Below are positions 19,801 to 27,335 of a stretch of DNA of 64,000 nucleotides, piece after piece. The stretch comes from Mycolicibacterium senegalense (GTDB lineage: Bacteria; Actinomycetota; Actinomycetes; Mycobacteriales; Mycobacteriaceae), in contig NZ_CP081000.1 in NCBI RefSeq assembly GCF_019645875.1, positions 744,001 through 808,000 on the forward strand, in the 5' to 3' direction. A program made the position numbers and the translations under genes. Numbering within the stretch: position 1 is the stretch's first letter; each line of letters opens with the position of its first letter. Under the pieces are notes generated by a model, which saw only the letters and a list, made by a program, of their open reading frames with translations, did not search any database and had not been told where the DNA came from.

Positions 19801-21140
19801 GGCATCACCGGCCGCTCGATCGGCGTATCGCCGCTCGGCAGTGGGGCATCGGCGGTTTGCAGACGGAGTTCGAAAGTGTGCTCGGGGCGTGCCAGGTTCT
19901 TCAGCTGCCGCATGCCCAGATCGAGGAGGGCGACGTCGTCGGACAGGGAGTCGATCACCAGCTCGGCGGTCGCACCAGAGCACAGGATCTGTCCGCCACA
20001 GGCCTGCGAACGCAGGCGGGCGGCACGGTTGACGGCGCGTCCGAAGTAGTCGCCATCACGAAGCTCCGCCTCGCCGGTATGCAATGCCACCCGGATACGC
20101 ATGGGCTCGGCCAGCGGCCAAGGCTCGTGAGAGATCGCGTCCTGCAACTCGATCGCGGCGGCCGCGGCAGCAGACGGCCGGTCGAAGACGGAGAACGTGG
20201 CATCACCCTCGCCACGTGTCTTGATCAGGCGGCCGCCGCGGGACGTGATGACCTCTTCGACGAGCTCGTCGTGCCGAGCGAGCGCCACGGCCATGGCGTC
20301 GGCATCAGCTTCCCAGGCGGCTGTGGAGCCTTCGATGTCGGTCAGCAGGAACGTCACGGCCCGGGTGACGGACGGAACATGTTGTGCCGCAGGGACGTCG
20401 AGCTCAGGATCCTGAGCGACGATCGCGGCTTCCAGTCGACGGAGTTCGGGGCCCGGGTCGACGCCGAGCTCGTCGGCCAACAGTGATCGAGCTCGCCGGT
20501 AGGCTCCGAGCGCCTCACCCTGCCGACCGGCGCGGTACAGCGCGAGCATGAGTTGGCCCCAACGCCTCTCGCGCAGCGGTGCGTCCGCCACCGCCGCCTC
20601 AAGGTCTCCGATGATCTCTGCTGCGCGGCCGGTCGCGAGAAGCGCATCGGCACGGTCCTCGACCAGCGCCGCATGCGCCTCGGTCCACCGAGTCTTCTCG
20701 GACGCACCTCGTCGACCGTCCGGGAGTTGCGGGACACCACGCCACAGTGTTGCCGCCTCGTCGAACCGGATGACCGCAGTACTGGTGTCACCCGCTGCGA
20801 GGGCGTCTCGGCCCGATCTGGTCAGCGACTGAAAACGTGTGGCATCGGGCTCGGAGGTGTTCAGGCGCCAGCCGCTTCCCTCGGTCAATACGAAGCCGTC
20901 GCCGAGGGTGTGGCGCAGCGAGGAGATGTGAGTCTGCAGGGCCTTGGCCGCGGTGCGTGGCGGATCGTCGCCCCAGAGCAGCTCCATGAGCACATCGGCC
21001 GGTACCACCGCACCACCGTGCAGGCCGAGCATCGTCAGGATGGCGCGCGGCTTGGCGCCCGGTATCGCGACGGGCGCTCCGTCCATACGGACCTGCAGAG
21101 GTCCCAAAACCTCCAGTTCCACCGAAGAAAGCGTACCCAC
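13623..21140 (-). CDS. Giant SARP/adenylyl-cyclase/ATPase regulator with C-terminal NTF2-like repeat array
   Basis: About 2,505 residues from GTG 21140 (TTG 21167 would add 9; neither has a clear ribosome site). Numbered from 21167: SARP winged-helix and BTAD (about 16-250, VELEVLGPLQVRMDG); class III cyclase-like domain (268-435, FLLTDIEGSTAAW, KTRGEGDATFSVF, GRAVNRAARL); STAND/AAA ATPase with Walker A GEPGVGKT (495-502), Walker B-like IVLVLDDLHW and a winged helix; TPR-like helices (about 800-1285); then about 1,225 residues of NTF2/SnoaL-like repeats. The array is a degenerate half-unit (1289-1434) and four units of 269-271 residues, each with two different halves. Cyclase-ATPase-TPR regulators are common in mycobacteria; this tail is not. 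The LLM gene follows at once. Nucleotide cyclase activity is not certain. Confidence 0.85.
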   Translation of the reverse strand: MGTLSSVELEVLGPLQVRMDGAPVAIPGAKPRAILTMLGLHGGAVVPADVLMELLWGDDPPRTAAKALQTHISSLRHTLGDGFVLTEGSGWRLNTSEPDATRFQSLTRSGRDALAAGDTSTAVIRFDEAATLWRGVPQLPDGRRGASEKTRWTEAHAALVEDRADALLATGRAAEIIGDLEAAVADAPLRERRWGQLMLALYRAGRQGEALGAYRRARSLLADELGVDPGPELRRLEAAIVAQDPELDVPAAQHVPSVTRAVTFLLTDIEGSTAAWEADADAMAVALARHDELVEEVITSRGGRLIKTRGEGDATFSVFDRPSAAAAAAIELQDAISHEPWPLAEPMRIRVALHTGEAELRDGDYFGRAVNRAARLRSQACGGQILCSGATAELVIDSLSDDVALLDLGMRQLKNLARPEHTFELRLQTADAPLPSGDTPIERPVMPAVLVGPGPFVGRSRELAELLSDWHQTVIAGTRAVLIAGEPGVGKTRLAGEWCRQAHEQGAVVLYGRSDEDLGAPYQPFAEALRALVPCLGSSRLRGTRGVEALLPLVPGLADVLPDLAAPPRGDPDTERYALFDAVVALLGIGSAEAPIVLVLDDLHWAAKPTLLLLRHLLRFGEHARVQIVGTYRSTDLDRSHPLAAMLADLHRDGSANRIALNGLDEEDVSAYVAEAGYDDEELARALASVTGGNPFFLIEALRHVDESGGHWDPSTLPQGVREAVSRRLSRLPAETNKALAAAAVVGSRFALDLVEQVVGQDLVDGFDEASQVGILVEEPGGWYRFNHAIVRQSLLAELASVRRMRLHQRIATTLETMPGADDELLAELAHHYFECAWAGNAVKAVEYSRRAADQAMVRLAYEGAADLYGHALHALEDVDDELPDRDGQRVELLVARCEALLAAGDVSSAAGAVAELKEGTRNSARVAAWATCFDGELSMLVDPERLNEIESAVAAAAATLAELGDAAGEAKAHTVRAGCLARLGRVADCEVALDHALGAARQANEHRLVNSVLAGAPLAALWGPNPVPRAGGRCLDVVRLLRITTDSPAVEATSTRCQAVLEAFRGRAAAARRMIDSARRTVTELGLRHALLEVEHFAGIVELVLADAAAAERHLRLAYNGFRRMGLDADTAEAAALLARACLLLGREAEADELCSESERLAGHALKPSIAWRTTRAQLFSHSGEHDRARRVAEEAVAIAERTDALVDHGDACLALATVLAAAGTSAEARIAADRAADLYARKGAVTLVGKAQGLLGNQSLLSPAGAPAAPGDRAVEPDHPCVRIADKLTSAVDREAWDEAETLLAPVIVVESHRKIVGYIRTELSPREWTDGMRHYSAVGIVRHRPTFLAVRGDRHALILLTSATDDTAPGAPLDEFVQVAGLNEEGLVAVQVSFDLDDMDAAVAELEAQYARSGEERTHTSKLENAASHVYWGIIANYAVRDWEAIRRVLAESISTEDRRRVVNAGRRAGRDAVIAEISAIFEVGVTEVRSDVIATRGRNLVLCRSRAAASRQPEPFHSDLLEIIEVNSDNQVSTRFVFDVDDIDAAFAELEARYLAGEAAPYSETWAVVAQGFAALNKRVVPPISPDWVNMDHRHGTGFASGDQVAYIEASWQDTPDIRIYPTAVHRLNKSGAVVTSSAWGTSSEGFDAEWRAVDILMVEGELATRCEIFDESDLDAALAKFDELSQPVRRLENAASRATDRFLERFAARDWDAMGKAVTDDIRFDDRRQVINADLQIGRDSFVENFRIAADLGATQAPTAIAIRGERVVLVRARFSLGGGAPEEFGLDLLHVIEVDSDDRIATTVTFDHDDLGAAIDELDARYLAGQSADHRRTWTAIAGNVAAFNRREPLKTTQGWVTTDHRRATAFQPGDITPYIRATWNVAPDINLYIEAVHRLNDSGALFTQVLKGTSHEGFDAEWRDVIILTVDGEQLSSLEVFDESDLDAAFSRFDELSHPASRLGNSAIRVHDRVFAYFASRNWAAMTDVMAEDIVDDDRRRTANAGLRCGRTALIGNMRAGAALGAQTITSTDIATRGDRLVLRHIRFSGQGPQEFHIELLGIAEIDADQRLVAVVQFDLDDLDAAFDELDARYLNGEAALHPMTWSAVKDLYAGLNRREMPDTTSDHASIDHRRVTSFEPGEIQDYTRQAWNQIPDINFRIAAVHQLTDLGAVITQTLSGTSRNGFEAQWSEIHVMTLDGGLFDRSEMFDEADLDAALARFDELSRPVLRLENAASRAYERLQKCFIRPDLDAMAIMLADDIRSEDRRHIVSTGIRRGRAAALEDARAVAELNVRNTLATVVAIRGERLALRRSRYANRDEQVEGFHVEILEIIGLDSQGLIADVVTFDSDDVDAAFAELDTRYLAGEAAAYARTWSVVTGVYAALNRHELPAATPNWIDIDHRRLVTIEAGDMGASLHAIWDITSQATIHVEAVHQLSDIGTVVTHVASATSRDGFDAEWRDVCILTVEGDRIRLGEVFDESDLDAALARFDELSQQPPT

Positions 21141-21209
21141 GCGCCAATCGTCGAGGTGACGATTCAACGCAGGATCAAGAACGGGTAAAGGTGGGTGCTA
21201 CCTGGTGTT

Positions 21210-21833
21210 TTACAGCCCGCGACGGGCCGCGCGCAGCGCGGCCACTGCGTCGTCATCACCGGAGAACGTCACCCGGGCCTGCTCGCGACCGGCGGCGAAC
21301 ATCAACAGCTCGCCCGGTTCGCCGGTCACTGTCACCTCGGGCCCGGAGCCGACGGTCGCCAGCGTCTTGCCCTGCGGGGTGGTCAAGGCTACCCGCGCCG
21401 GGGATTTGCCCATCGACATTCGGGCCATCGCGCCGATACCGCGGGACAGCGCGGCTACCGTCGCATCGTCGAGATCCCTTGGCTCCCAGCCAGGTTGGGC
21501 CCGACGCACATCCTCGTTGTGGATGAACATCTCGGCCACATTGACCAGCGGGTCCAGCAGCTTGAACGGGGAATACAGTGGCGGGCCCCCGGCGATCTGG
21601 TCGATCAGGGCGTCCCATTCAGTTTTTTCGGTGACCTTCAGCTGCACGCGCTCGGTGTAGCCGGCGAGCTGGGGCACCAGGATGCCGGGGGCGGCGTCGA
21701 GGCGACGCTCCCGCACCACCAGGTGGGCGGCCAGATCGCGCGCGGTCCAGCCCTCACAGAGGGTGGGCGCATCGGGACCGGCGGCGCGCATGGACTCGAC
21801 GAGTGCGGCACGTTCCCGCTGGGCGACGCTCAT
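21210..21833 (-). CDS. TIGR03085-type DinB-fold protein (maleylpyruvate-isomerase-like)
   Basis: 207 residues. The N-terminus (SVAQRERAALVESM...APTLCEGWTARDLAAHLVVRERR) is the conserved start of the actinobacterial mycothiol-dependent maleylpyruvate-isomerase/DinB group, with the metal-binding His in AAHLVVRE and a second motif NVAEMFIHNEDVRRAQPGW. This fold uses thiol cofactors such as mycothiol; no substrate can be assigned. It follows lpqJ by 10 bases on the same strand. Confidence 0.8.
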   Translation of the reverse strand: MSVAQRERAALVESMRAAGPDAPTLCEGWTARDLAAHLVVRERRLDAAPGILVPQLAGYTERVQLKVTEKTEWDALIDQIAGGPPLYSPFKLLDPLVNVAEMFIHNEDVRRAQPGWEPRDLDDATVAALSRGIGAMARMSMGKSPARVALTTPQGKTLATVGSGPEVTVTGEPGELLMFAAGREQARVTFSGDDDAVAALRAARRGL

Positions 21834-21843
21834 GAGTGCAACT

Positions 21844-22410
21844 CTAGAAGGTTTTCACTCCTTGGACAGCGATGGTCATGCCGTGCCCGGTGCTGTCGTT
21901 GCTGATCCGGGTGCCGTCCTCACTCGCATCGATGGTCCAGCCCACCGCGCTGTACTTGCGGTAGTCGAGGGTGACCACCGGAATGTCTCCCAGATTGCCG
22001 ACGACCCACTTGATCTGGCCGTCGGGGGTGAGCCTGACGCCGTTCGCCTGCTCACCGTCGACCACCGGTGCGTCGGTGAAGTCGGATTCGCAGCCGACGT
22101 CCCGCTTGGACAGCTGGCAGCGGGTCTTGCCCGATTTCGTCTCGATGAAGACGTATCCGTTCTCAGGCTCCAGTGGGGTGACGCCAGATGGTGCGCGGGA
22201 GGTGCTGGGCGGAGCCGCGGCGGTGGTGCTCGGCGAGGGCACTGGGCTGGACCGGGTCGGTCGCGCCGTCGGGAAACTGGGCTCGGTGGGTGATTGCGGG
22301 CTGGTGGCCGGGGTGCCGTCGATGCTGGATTGGCAGCCGGGCAACAGCGCACCCACTGCCAGCAGGGCGCCCAGCGATTGCCACGCCTTCACCGCGCCAA
22401 GGCTACGCAT
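21844..22410 (-). CDS. lpqJ: LpqJ-like lipoprotein
   Basis: 188 residues with a type II signal peptide: Lys/Arg-containing start, hydrophobic LGALLAVGALL and lipobox LPGC with Cys near residue 26. A Pro/Ser/Thr-rich linker (30-75) and a compact domain with Cys in KTRCQLSKRDVGCES follow. Size and position downstream of iniC match Rv0344c (lpqJ, 186 residues) of M. tuberculosis, although about 13 kb of extra genes separate them here. The role is unknown; it is expected to be anchored on the outer face of the cytoplasmic membrane. Confidence 0.75.
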   Translation of the reverse strand: MRSLGAVKAWQSLGALLAVGALLPGCQSSIDGTPATSPQSPTEPSFPTARPTRSSPVPSPSTTAAAPPSTSRAPSGVTPLEPENGYVFIETKSGKTRCQLSKRDVGCESDFTDAPVVDGEQANGVRLTPDGQIKWVVGNLGDIPVVTLDYRKYSAVGWTIDASEDGTRISNDSTGHGMTIAVQGVKTF

Positions 22411-22481
22411 CGCGCCCGGTGACGCCGGGTTATGACGCGCCGTCTCGGGAACTTCCCAGCTACGTCACCTACCGTCGTCGC

Positions 22482-23261
22482 GTGCTCGGCAAGGCTCTCG
22501 ATGCGTTCCTGGACTCTCCGTTGTCCGGGATCGTGCCGTGGGCGCTCATGGCGATCCTCGCCGGTCCCGGTCGGTACGAGATCGCAGTGTGGGGCGCCCT
22601 CGGTTTCTCGCTGCTGGTGCTGGCGTTGGACCGTCGCCGCAATATTCCGGTGCACGTGCTGGAGGCGCTCGGCGTGGCCTTCTTCGTGGTGCTGGCCGCC
22701 GTCGGCCTGGTGGCCTCCAGTGGGCAGAAGGCGTGGCTGGAAATGTGGTCGGGCGAGGTCACCAATGCCTCGCTTGCGGTGTTCGCCCTCGTCAGCGTGA
22801 TGATCGGCCGGCCGTACACGACGGCGTATGCCCGTGACATCGTCCCGCCGGAGCAGTGGGACACCCCGCTGTTCAAACGCACCAACATGGTGGTGGCCAC
22901 GGTGTGGGCGGTCGCCTTCGGTTTCTCCGCGTCGGTCGGTTTCCTCGGTGATGTGGTCTATGGCAGCACCGACAACTTCTGGACCGGCTGGGTTCTTCAG
23001 CTGGCCGCGCTGTTCTTCGCGGTGGCCGTCACCGAGTTCTACCCCGAGTACGCCCGTGCGAAAGATGCGGCGCACGCCCACCACACGGTGCCGTCCTGGT
23101 CGCGGGTGTTCGAGTGGCTGCCCCCGTTCGTCTTGGCCACCGGTGTCGCGGGGTGGTTGCTGGCGACGGTCAGCAGCGGCGCGGCCGCTGACCTTGTCAT
23201 CGTCGGGGCGTTCGGGACCGCCCTGCTGCGACGGCGCGACCTGCGGGCGCGGGTCACCTAG
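22482..23261 (+). CDS. Polytopic membrane protein, unknown function
   Basis: 259 residues from GTG 22482 (VLGKALDAFLDSPLSG); GTG 22419 is an alternative. Seven or eight hydrophobic helices are visible (for example IAVWGALGFSLLVLAL, ALGVAFFVVLAAVGLVA, MVVATVWAVAFGFSASVGF, WVLQLAALFFAVAV). A conserved-looking loop RPYTTAYARDIVPPEQWD lies in the middle. No transporter signature is recognised. It is divergent from lpqJ, with the two starts about 70 bases apart. Confidence 0.75.
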   Translation: MLGKALDAFLDSPLSGIVPWALMAILAGPGRYEIAVWGALGFSLLVLALDRRRNIPVHVLEALGVAFFVVLAAVGLVASSGQKAWLEMWSGEVTNASLAVFALVSVMIGRPYTTAYARDIVPPEQWDTPLFKRTNMVVATVWAVAFGFSASVGFLGDVVYGSTDNFWTGWVLQLAALFFAVAVTEFYPEYARAKDAAHAHHTVPSWSRVFEWLPPFVLATGVAGWLLATVSSGAAADLVIVGAFGTALLRRRDLRARVT

Positions 23262-23264
23262 CGG

Positions 23265-24233
23265 TCACGACTTGCTCGGCTCCGGCAGGAACCGATTGTC
23301 GAGGAACTTCGCGTAGTCCGGCAGTTGCGTGCCCGGATCGATGGACTTTTGCGTTTTGGCCCACGTTCCCAGCTCGGCGAGCTTGTCGGCCAGGTCAGGC
23401 TTCAGCTGCAGAGTGAAGTCGAATTCACCCAGCACGGTGCTCAGCAGTTCGGGGTCCAGCTGGGTGGCCTTGGCGACGGCGTCGGTGGCGGATTTGTCGT
23501 GCTGCGACAGGGCAGAGCCCGCGTCACCGAGTGCGGCGAGGAAGGCCGTGATCGCCTTGCCCTTGTTCGAGACGGCCGCATCGGTGGCGATGAACAGGCT
23601 GTGCTGGTTGTAGGTCCCACCGGTCAGTGCCACGGCGTCGTCGCCGAGGGCCTTGATCGTCTGCGCCTGGTAGGGCTGGAAGATCGACACGGCGTCGACG
23701 TTGCGCTGGGTGGCGGCGGTGACGATCGCCGACGGCGCGACCTGCACCAGCTCGGCCTTGATGTTGTTCTGCGCCAAGGCGTTCGATACGTAGTAGGCCG
23801 CACTGGTGCCCTGTGGAGTGCCGATGGACTTGCCGGCCAGATCGGCGAGTGAGTTGATGCCCGCGCTGCGGCGGGCCACGATGCGCGATCCTTCCCAACG
23901 CGAGCCGTCGGCGATCACCCGCAGCGTGGGTGTGCGGGTCAGCGTGGCCGAGGTCGGGACATCGGCAGCAGTGGTGATGTCGACCTGACCGGCCGCGGCG
24001 GCCTGCAGCGCCTCGACGCCGGACTGGAAGTTCACCACTTTGACGTTCACGTTGTGGTTGCTGAAGAGTCCGTTGTCGGCCGCTACTGGGATCTGGGCCC
24101 AGGACGGGTCGACGACGAATCCGACGGTGAGTTGATCGGCGTCGGTGGCGCTCGAGTCGGTGCAGGCGGTGCCGGTCAGAGTGAGGGCGGTGGCAAGTGC
24201 TGCGGCGGCGATGCGCCGAAGAGGGGTCTTCAC
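23265..24233 (-). CDS. ABC-transporter substrate-binding lipoprotein (sulfonate/nitrate/taurine type)
   Basis: 322 residues from GTG 24233 with AAGGAA upstream. A signal peptide (KTPLRRIAAAALATALTLTG) ends at a Cys in GTACTDS, a probable lipobox. The mature part is of SsuA/TauA/NMT1 type: LTVGFVVDPSWAQIPVAADN, FQSGVEALQAAAAGQVDI, GKSIGTPQGTSAAYYVSNAL. Last gene of a four-gene leftward operon (arylsulfotransferase-like protein, permease, ATPase, this protein), 25 bases after the ATPase gene. The substrate is probably a sulfonate or another small oxyanion compound; this is inferred from the family and operon only. Confidence 0.85.
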   Translation of the reverse strand: MKTPLRRIAAAALATALTLTGTACTDSSATDADQLTVGFVVDPSWAQIPVAADNGLFSNHNVNVKVVNFQSGVEALQAAAAGQVDITTAADVPTSATLTRTPTLRVIADGSRWEGSRIVARRSAGINSLADLAGKSIGTPQGTSAAYYVSNALAQNNIKAELVQVAPSAIVTAATQRNVDAVSIFQPYQAQTIKALGDDAVALTGGTYNQHSLFIATDAAVSNKGKAITAFLAALGDAGSALSQHDKSATDAVAKATQLDPELLSTVLGEFDFTLQLKPDLADKLAELGTWAKTQKSIDPGTQLPDYAKFLDNRFLPEPSKS

Positions 24234-24258
24234 GGATGAGTTCCTTGTCGGTGGCGGG

Positions 24259-25017
24259 TCAGTGCACGGCGTGATCGATGCCGAGTTGGTGGTGCAGGGA
24301 CTTGCGGATCTCGCTGTAGCCGGGCTGATCTGCCAAAGAGTCGGCAGGCCGGGGGCGGCTGAGGGGGTTGGTGATCTGATCGGCGATCTTCCCGTCGCGT
24401 AGCACGCTGACGGTGTCGCCGAGCCGGATTGCCTCGTCGATGTCATGGGTGACGAACACGATCGTGCGGTTCAACCGCGTCCACAGATCGATCAGCAGGT
24501 CTTGCATGCGCAGGCGAGTCAGCGCGTCGAGGGCAGCGAACGGTTCGTCCATCAGCATCACTGTGGGCTCGCCGGCCAGGACGCGGGCGATACTGACCCG
24601 CTGCCGCATTCCGCCGGACAGCTCGCCCGGGCGTTGCCGGGCCACTTCGTCACGCAGACCCACCAGGTCGAGCAGTTCGTGAATCGTGGCTCGTCGCTGG
24701 CTTTTTGCCGAACGTCGGGCAGCAAGGGCGAAGTCGATGTTGTCGGCCACCGTCATCCACGGGAACAACACGTCGCGCTGGAAGGCCACGCCGCGCCGGG
24801 GATTCGGTGCGGTGACGTCTTCACCGTTGTCGGTGATGGAGCCGGAGGTGGCGGTGATGAGTCCCGCAAGGCAGTGCAGCAGCGTCGATTTGCCGCTGCC
24901 GGAGGCGCCGACGAGCACATAGAAGGACCCGTCGGGAATGGTCAGGGAAATGCCCTTGAGCGTCGGCTCTTGCTTGCCGGGAAATTTCACCACGAGATCA
25001 CGGGTCTGGATGGACAT
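24259..25017 (-). CDS. ABC-transporter ATPase (SsuB/TauB type)
   Basis: 252 residues from ATG 25017. Walker A GASGSGKST, Q-loop region VAFQRDVLFPWMTV, signature LSGGMRQRV, Walker B VMLMDEPFAALD and H-loop VTHDIDEA are all intact, so it should be active. The sequence is typical of nitrate/sulfonate/taurine importers. The start lies 1 base after the permease stop. Confidence 0.93.
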   Translation of the reverse strand: MSIQTRDLVVKFPGKQEPTLKGISLTIPDGSFYVLVGASGSGKSTLLHCLAGLITATSGSITDNGEDVTAPNPRRGVAFQRDVLFPWMTVADNIDFALAARRSAKSQRRATIHELLDLVGLRDEVARQRPGELSGGMRQRVSIARVLAGEPTVMLMDEPFAALDALTRLRMQDLLIDLWTRLNRTIVFVTHDIDEAIRLGDTVSVLRDGKIADQITNPLSRPRPADSLADQPGYSEIRKSLHHQLGIDHAVH

Positions 25018-25018
25018 C

Positions 25019-25855
25019 TCAGCGCTCCTCCTGGGCCCAGCGGGTGAACGGGGATGTGGCCGCGGCGACCAGCAGGTCACACAGGGCACCGACGATGCCC
25101 AGGATGATCAGGCAGAAGATCAGCCGGTCGGCCTGAGAAAACAGTTGAGCCTGGGAGATTCGGTACCCGATACCCGCTGTGGTGCCGGTCATCTCGGCCA
25201 CCACAATGAGCACGAACGCCATCGCGGCACCCACCCGCAGGCCCGAGGCGATATCGGGCGCGGCCTCTGGCAGCACCACTTTCGACAACGTTTGCCAGCG
25301 GCCGGCGCCCAGGCAACGTGCGGCTTTCAGATAGTCGATCGGTGTGCCGGACAATCCGGAGTGGCTGTTGATCCACACCGGGACGAAGACGCCGAGCGCG
25401 ATGACCAATAGCTTGCTGTTCTCGCCGAGCCCGAACCACAGGATCGCCAGGGGGACCATACCGATCGTCGGGATCGGCGAGAACACCCGAAGGACGGGTT
25501 GCAACAGATTGCGGCCGGCGGCGGTGGTCGCGGTGAAGACGGCCACCACGATGCCGGCGGCGGCACCGATCGCGAAACCGACTGCCGCCCTGCGCAAACT
25601 GGCGACGATGTCGTCGGCCAGCAGGCCCTCGGCCCACAACGTGTGTCCGGCCGCCAGTATCTCGGGCACGCTCGGGAACAGTTGCCGCGGGAACCGCCCG
25701 GTCGCCACGATCAGCGACCACAACGCAGCGGCGATCGCCAGGCCGGCGAGTGTCCAGCCCAGAACCCTCGCCCGCGCGAACGCCGACCGTAGCCGTGCCG
25801 GACGCGGGCTGTGCGGTGTCGCCGCCGGGGCTCGGACCGCCAAACCGGCTGTCAT
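25019..25855 (-). CDS. ABC-transporter permease (SsuC/TauC type)
   Basis: 278 residues from ATG 25855. Six or so transmembrane helices are seen, with the EAA-type loop YLKAARCLGAGRWQTLSKVV..A.P that contacts the ATPase. Its ATG overlaps the TGA of the arylsulfotransferase-like gene in an ATGA, showing translational coupling. It works with the ATPase and the binding protein downstream. Confidence 0.93.
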   Translation of the reverse strand: MTAGLAVRAPAATPHSPRPARLRSAFARARVLGWTLAGLAIAAALWSLIVATGRFPRQLFPSVPEILAAGHTLWAEGLLADDIVASLRRAAVGFAIGAAAGIVVAVFTATTAAGRNLLQPVLRVFSPIPTIGMVPLAILWFGLGENSKLLVIALGVFVPVWINSHSGLSGTPIDYLKAARCLGAGRWQTLSKVVLPEAAPDIASGLRVGAAMAFVLIVVAEMTGTTAGIGYRISQAQLFSQADRLIFCLIILGIVGALCDLLVAAATSPFTRWAQEER

Positions 25856-27177
25856 GGACGGCTTCCCGCTTCGGTTCCCACGGCACGCAGCGGCTCGCGC
25901 GGGGTCCCCGACGGAACCCAGTCGAACGGCACGGCTTGGGACCGGTACACCAGCGCGGTGCGGGTCAGCCGGTCTACCCCGGGCACCCTGGTCTGCTTGA
26001 CCTCGGGCTCCCCGGCCACGCCGTAGCCCTGATAGGGGCTGTGATACTCCCACACCACGTCACCGTCAGGGGTGACCTGGAACAGCCGGCCCTGCATCCC
26101 CTCGGTGATCAAGGTGTTGCCGTTGGGCAGTCGTTGCGCATTGCTGACGAACGAGCTGAAGAAGGTCCACGACGGTAGACCCGAATCCTCAGCGGTGTAC
26201 TGCCACACGATTTCGCGGGTGACGGGGTCGATTTCGAGGACCCGGGAGCCCGCGTAGATGCCCAGCGGTGCCGCAGGGTATCCGGCGCCGCCCTGGTTGT
26301 CGAACACCAGGATGTTGCCCGCTCCGGGAAGGCCCGCTGCGATCATGTGCGGGTTGTGCTGACCGGAGGTCTGGTCGACCGGGCGTGGCACCTTGTGCAC
26401 GTTGATCCGCTGATGCTGGGCGCCGAATTCGGCGTCGTAGTAGGGCCCCAGCTTCCAGGCGATCGAACCGGTCGCCTTGTCGACGAGCGCGATGATGTTG
26501 GCCTTGCGGAAGCTGATCAGGATGTTGTCCGGGTGGAACACCGAGTCAGGATCATTCAGGTACCACCGGTTGGGACCGAGGGTCTTGGCGCTGTTCATCT
26601 CCAGATAGCCCCAGGGATCATCGGGATCACGGGCGACGGCCTGGCGCAGGGCATCCCAGCCCGTCTCGGAGAAGCCGAACTCGTCGAGGTGGTCGCCGGC
26701 CAGCCACTGCCAGACGATCTCGCCGCCGGGGGTGACCTCGTAGAGTCCCTGGTCCCCTACGGTGTGCGCGCCCAGACTGGGTACCACCCGGGGAACGGTG
26801 ACCAGGATCAGGCGATTGCCGTTGGGCAGCAGCTCCCAGTCGTGGTTCTGCCGGGCGGCGCCGTCGGGCGCCTGGGTGCCCCACTCCCAGACGACGTCGC
26901 CATTCCAGTCGAGCTGGCCTACGGTGCCGTTGGCATAGATGCCGCCGCGGGGGTCATCGCTGTCGGACAGTTGCACCCCGACGTCGCCGAGCCGGCCGCC
27001 GTTGAGCGCGGGGTCCAGAATGCGGGGTGGCACACCGGCATACGGCCACTCGTGCACCACGGTGCCGTTGAGGTCGATCACTCGGGTGGTTCCGTCGGCG
27101 CCGGTGAACAGGACATAGCTGTCGTGGACAAGCTCGGGGTCGAGGTAGCTGACTCCACTGAGACGTACAAATGCCAT
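25852..27177 (-). CDS. Arylsulfotransferase (ASST) family protein
   Basis: 441 residues from ATG 27177, with GGAG 9 bases upstream. Repeated beta-propeller blades are clear: GQLDWNGDVVWEWG, LLPNGNRLILVT, EVTPGGEIVWQWLAGDH, RLPNGNTLITEG, QVTPDGDVVWEYHSP. The family (PF14269/PF05935) includes aryl-sulfate sulfotransferases, whose active site uses His/Arg residues. Conserved-looking His occur in NHDWELLPNGN and QHNPHM. No signal peptide is visible, so it is probably cytoplasmic. First gene of the operon with the ABC importer and facing a LacI regulator, which suggests use of an imported sulfo- or aryl compound; the reaction is inferred. Confidence 0.8.
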   Translation of the reverse strand: MAFVRLSGVSYLDPELVHDSYVLFTGADGTTRVIDLNGTVVHEWPYAGVPPRILDPALNGGRLGDVGVQLSDSDDPRGGIYANGTVGQLDWNGDVVWEWGTQAPDGAARQNHDWELLPNGNRLILVTVPRVVPSLGAHTVGDQGLYEVTPGGEIVWQWLAGDHLDEFGFSETGWDALRQAVARDPDDPWGYLEMNSAKTLGPNRWYLNDPDSVFHPDNILISFRKANIIALVDKATGSIAWKLGPYYDAEFGAQHQRINVHKVPRPVDQTSGQHNPHMIAAGLPGAGNILVFDNQGGAGYPAAPLGIYAGSRVLEIDPVTREIVWQYTAEDSGLPSWTFFSSFVSNAQRLPNGNTLITEGMQGRLFQVTPDGDVVWEYHSPYQGYGVAGEPEVKQTRVPGVDRLTRTALVYRSQAVPFDWVPSGTPREPLRAVGTEAGSRP

Positions 27178-27231
27178 GTCAGTTACTCCACCAACGTCCG
27201 GTTACAACCACGGGTCCTCCTCGTTACGGTT

Positions 27232-27243
27232 CTAATCGATTAG
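27232..27243. promoter_or_regulatory. LacI-type operator palindrome
   Basis: CTAATCGATTAG is a perfect 12-base palindrome with the central CG step typical of LacI-family operators. It sits in the 158-base gap between the arylsulfotransferase-ABC operon and the lacI-type gene, so the regulator probably controls the operon and itself. Confidence 0.7.
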
Positions 27244-27335
27244 CGTGAGGCAGGCGAAACTTCGATGGAACCGTCACAATCGAGGTGATTCAAACTCTTT
27301 CGAGCGACCGTCGACGAGCGGAGGGTCCACCCGTT

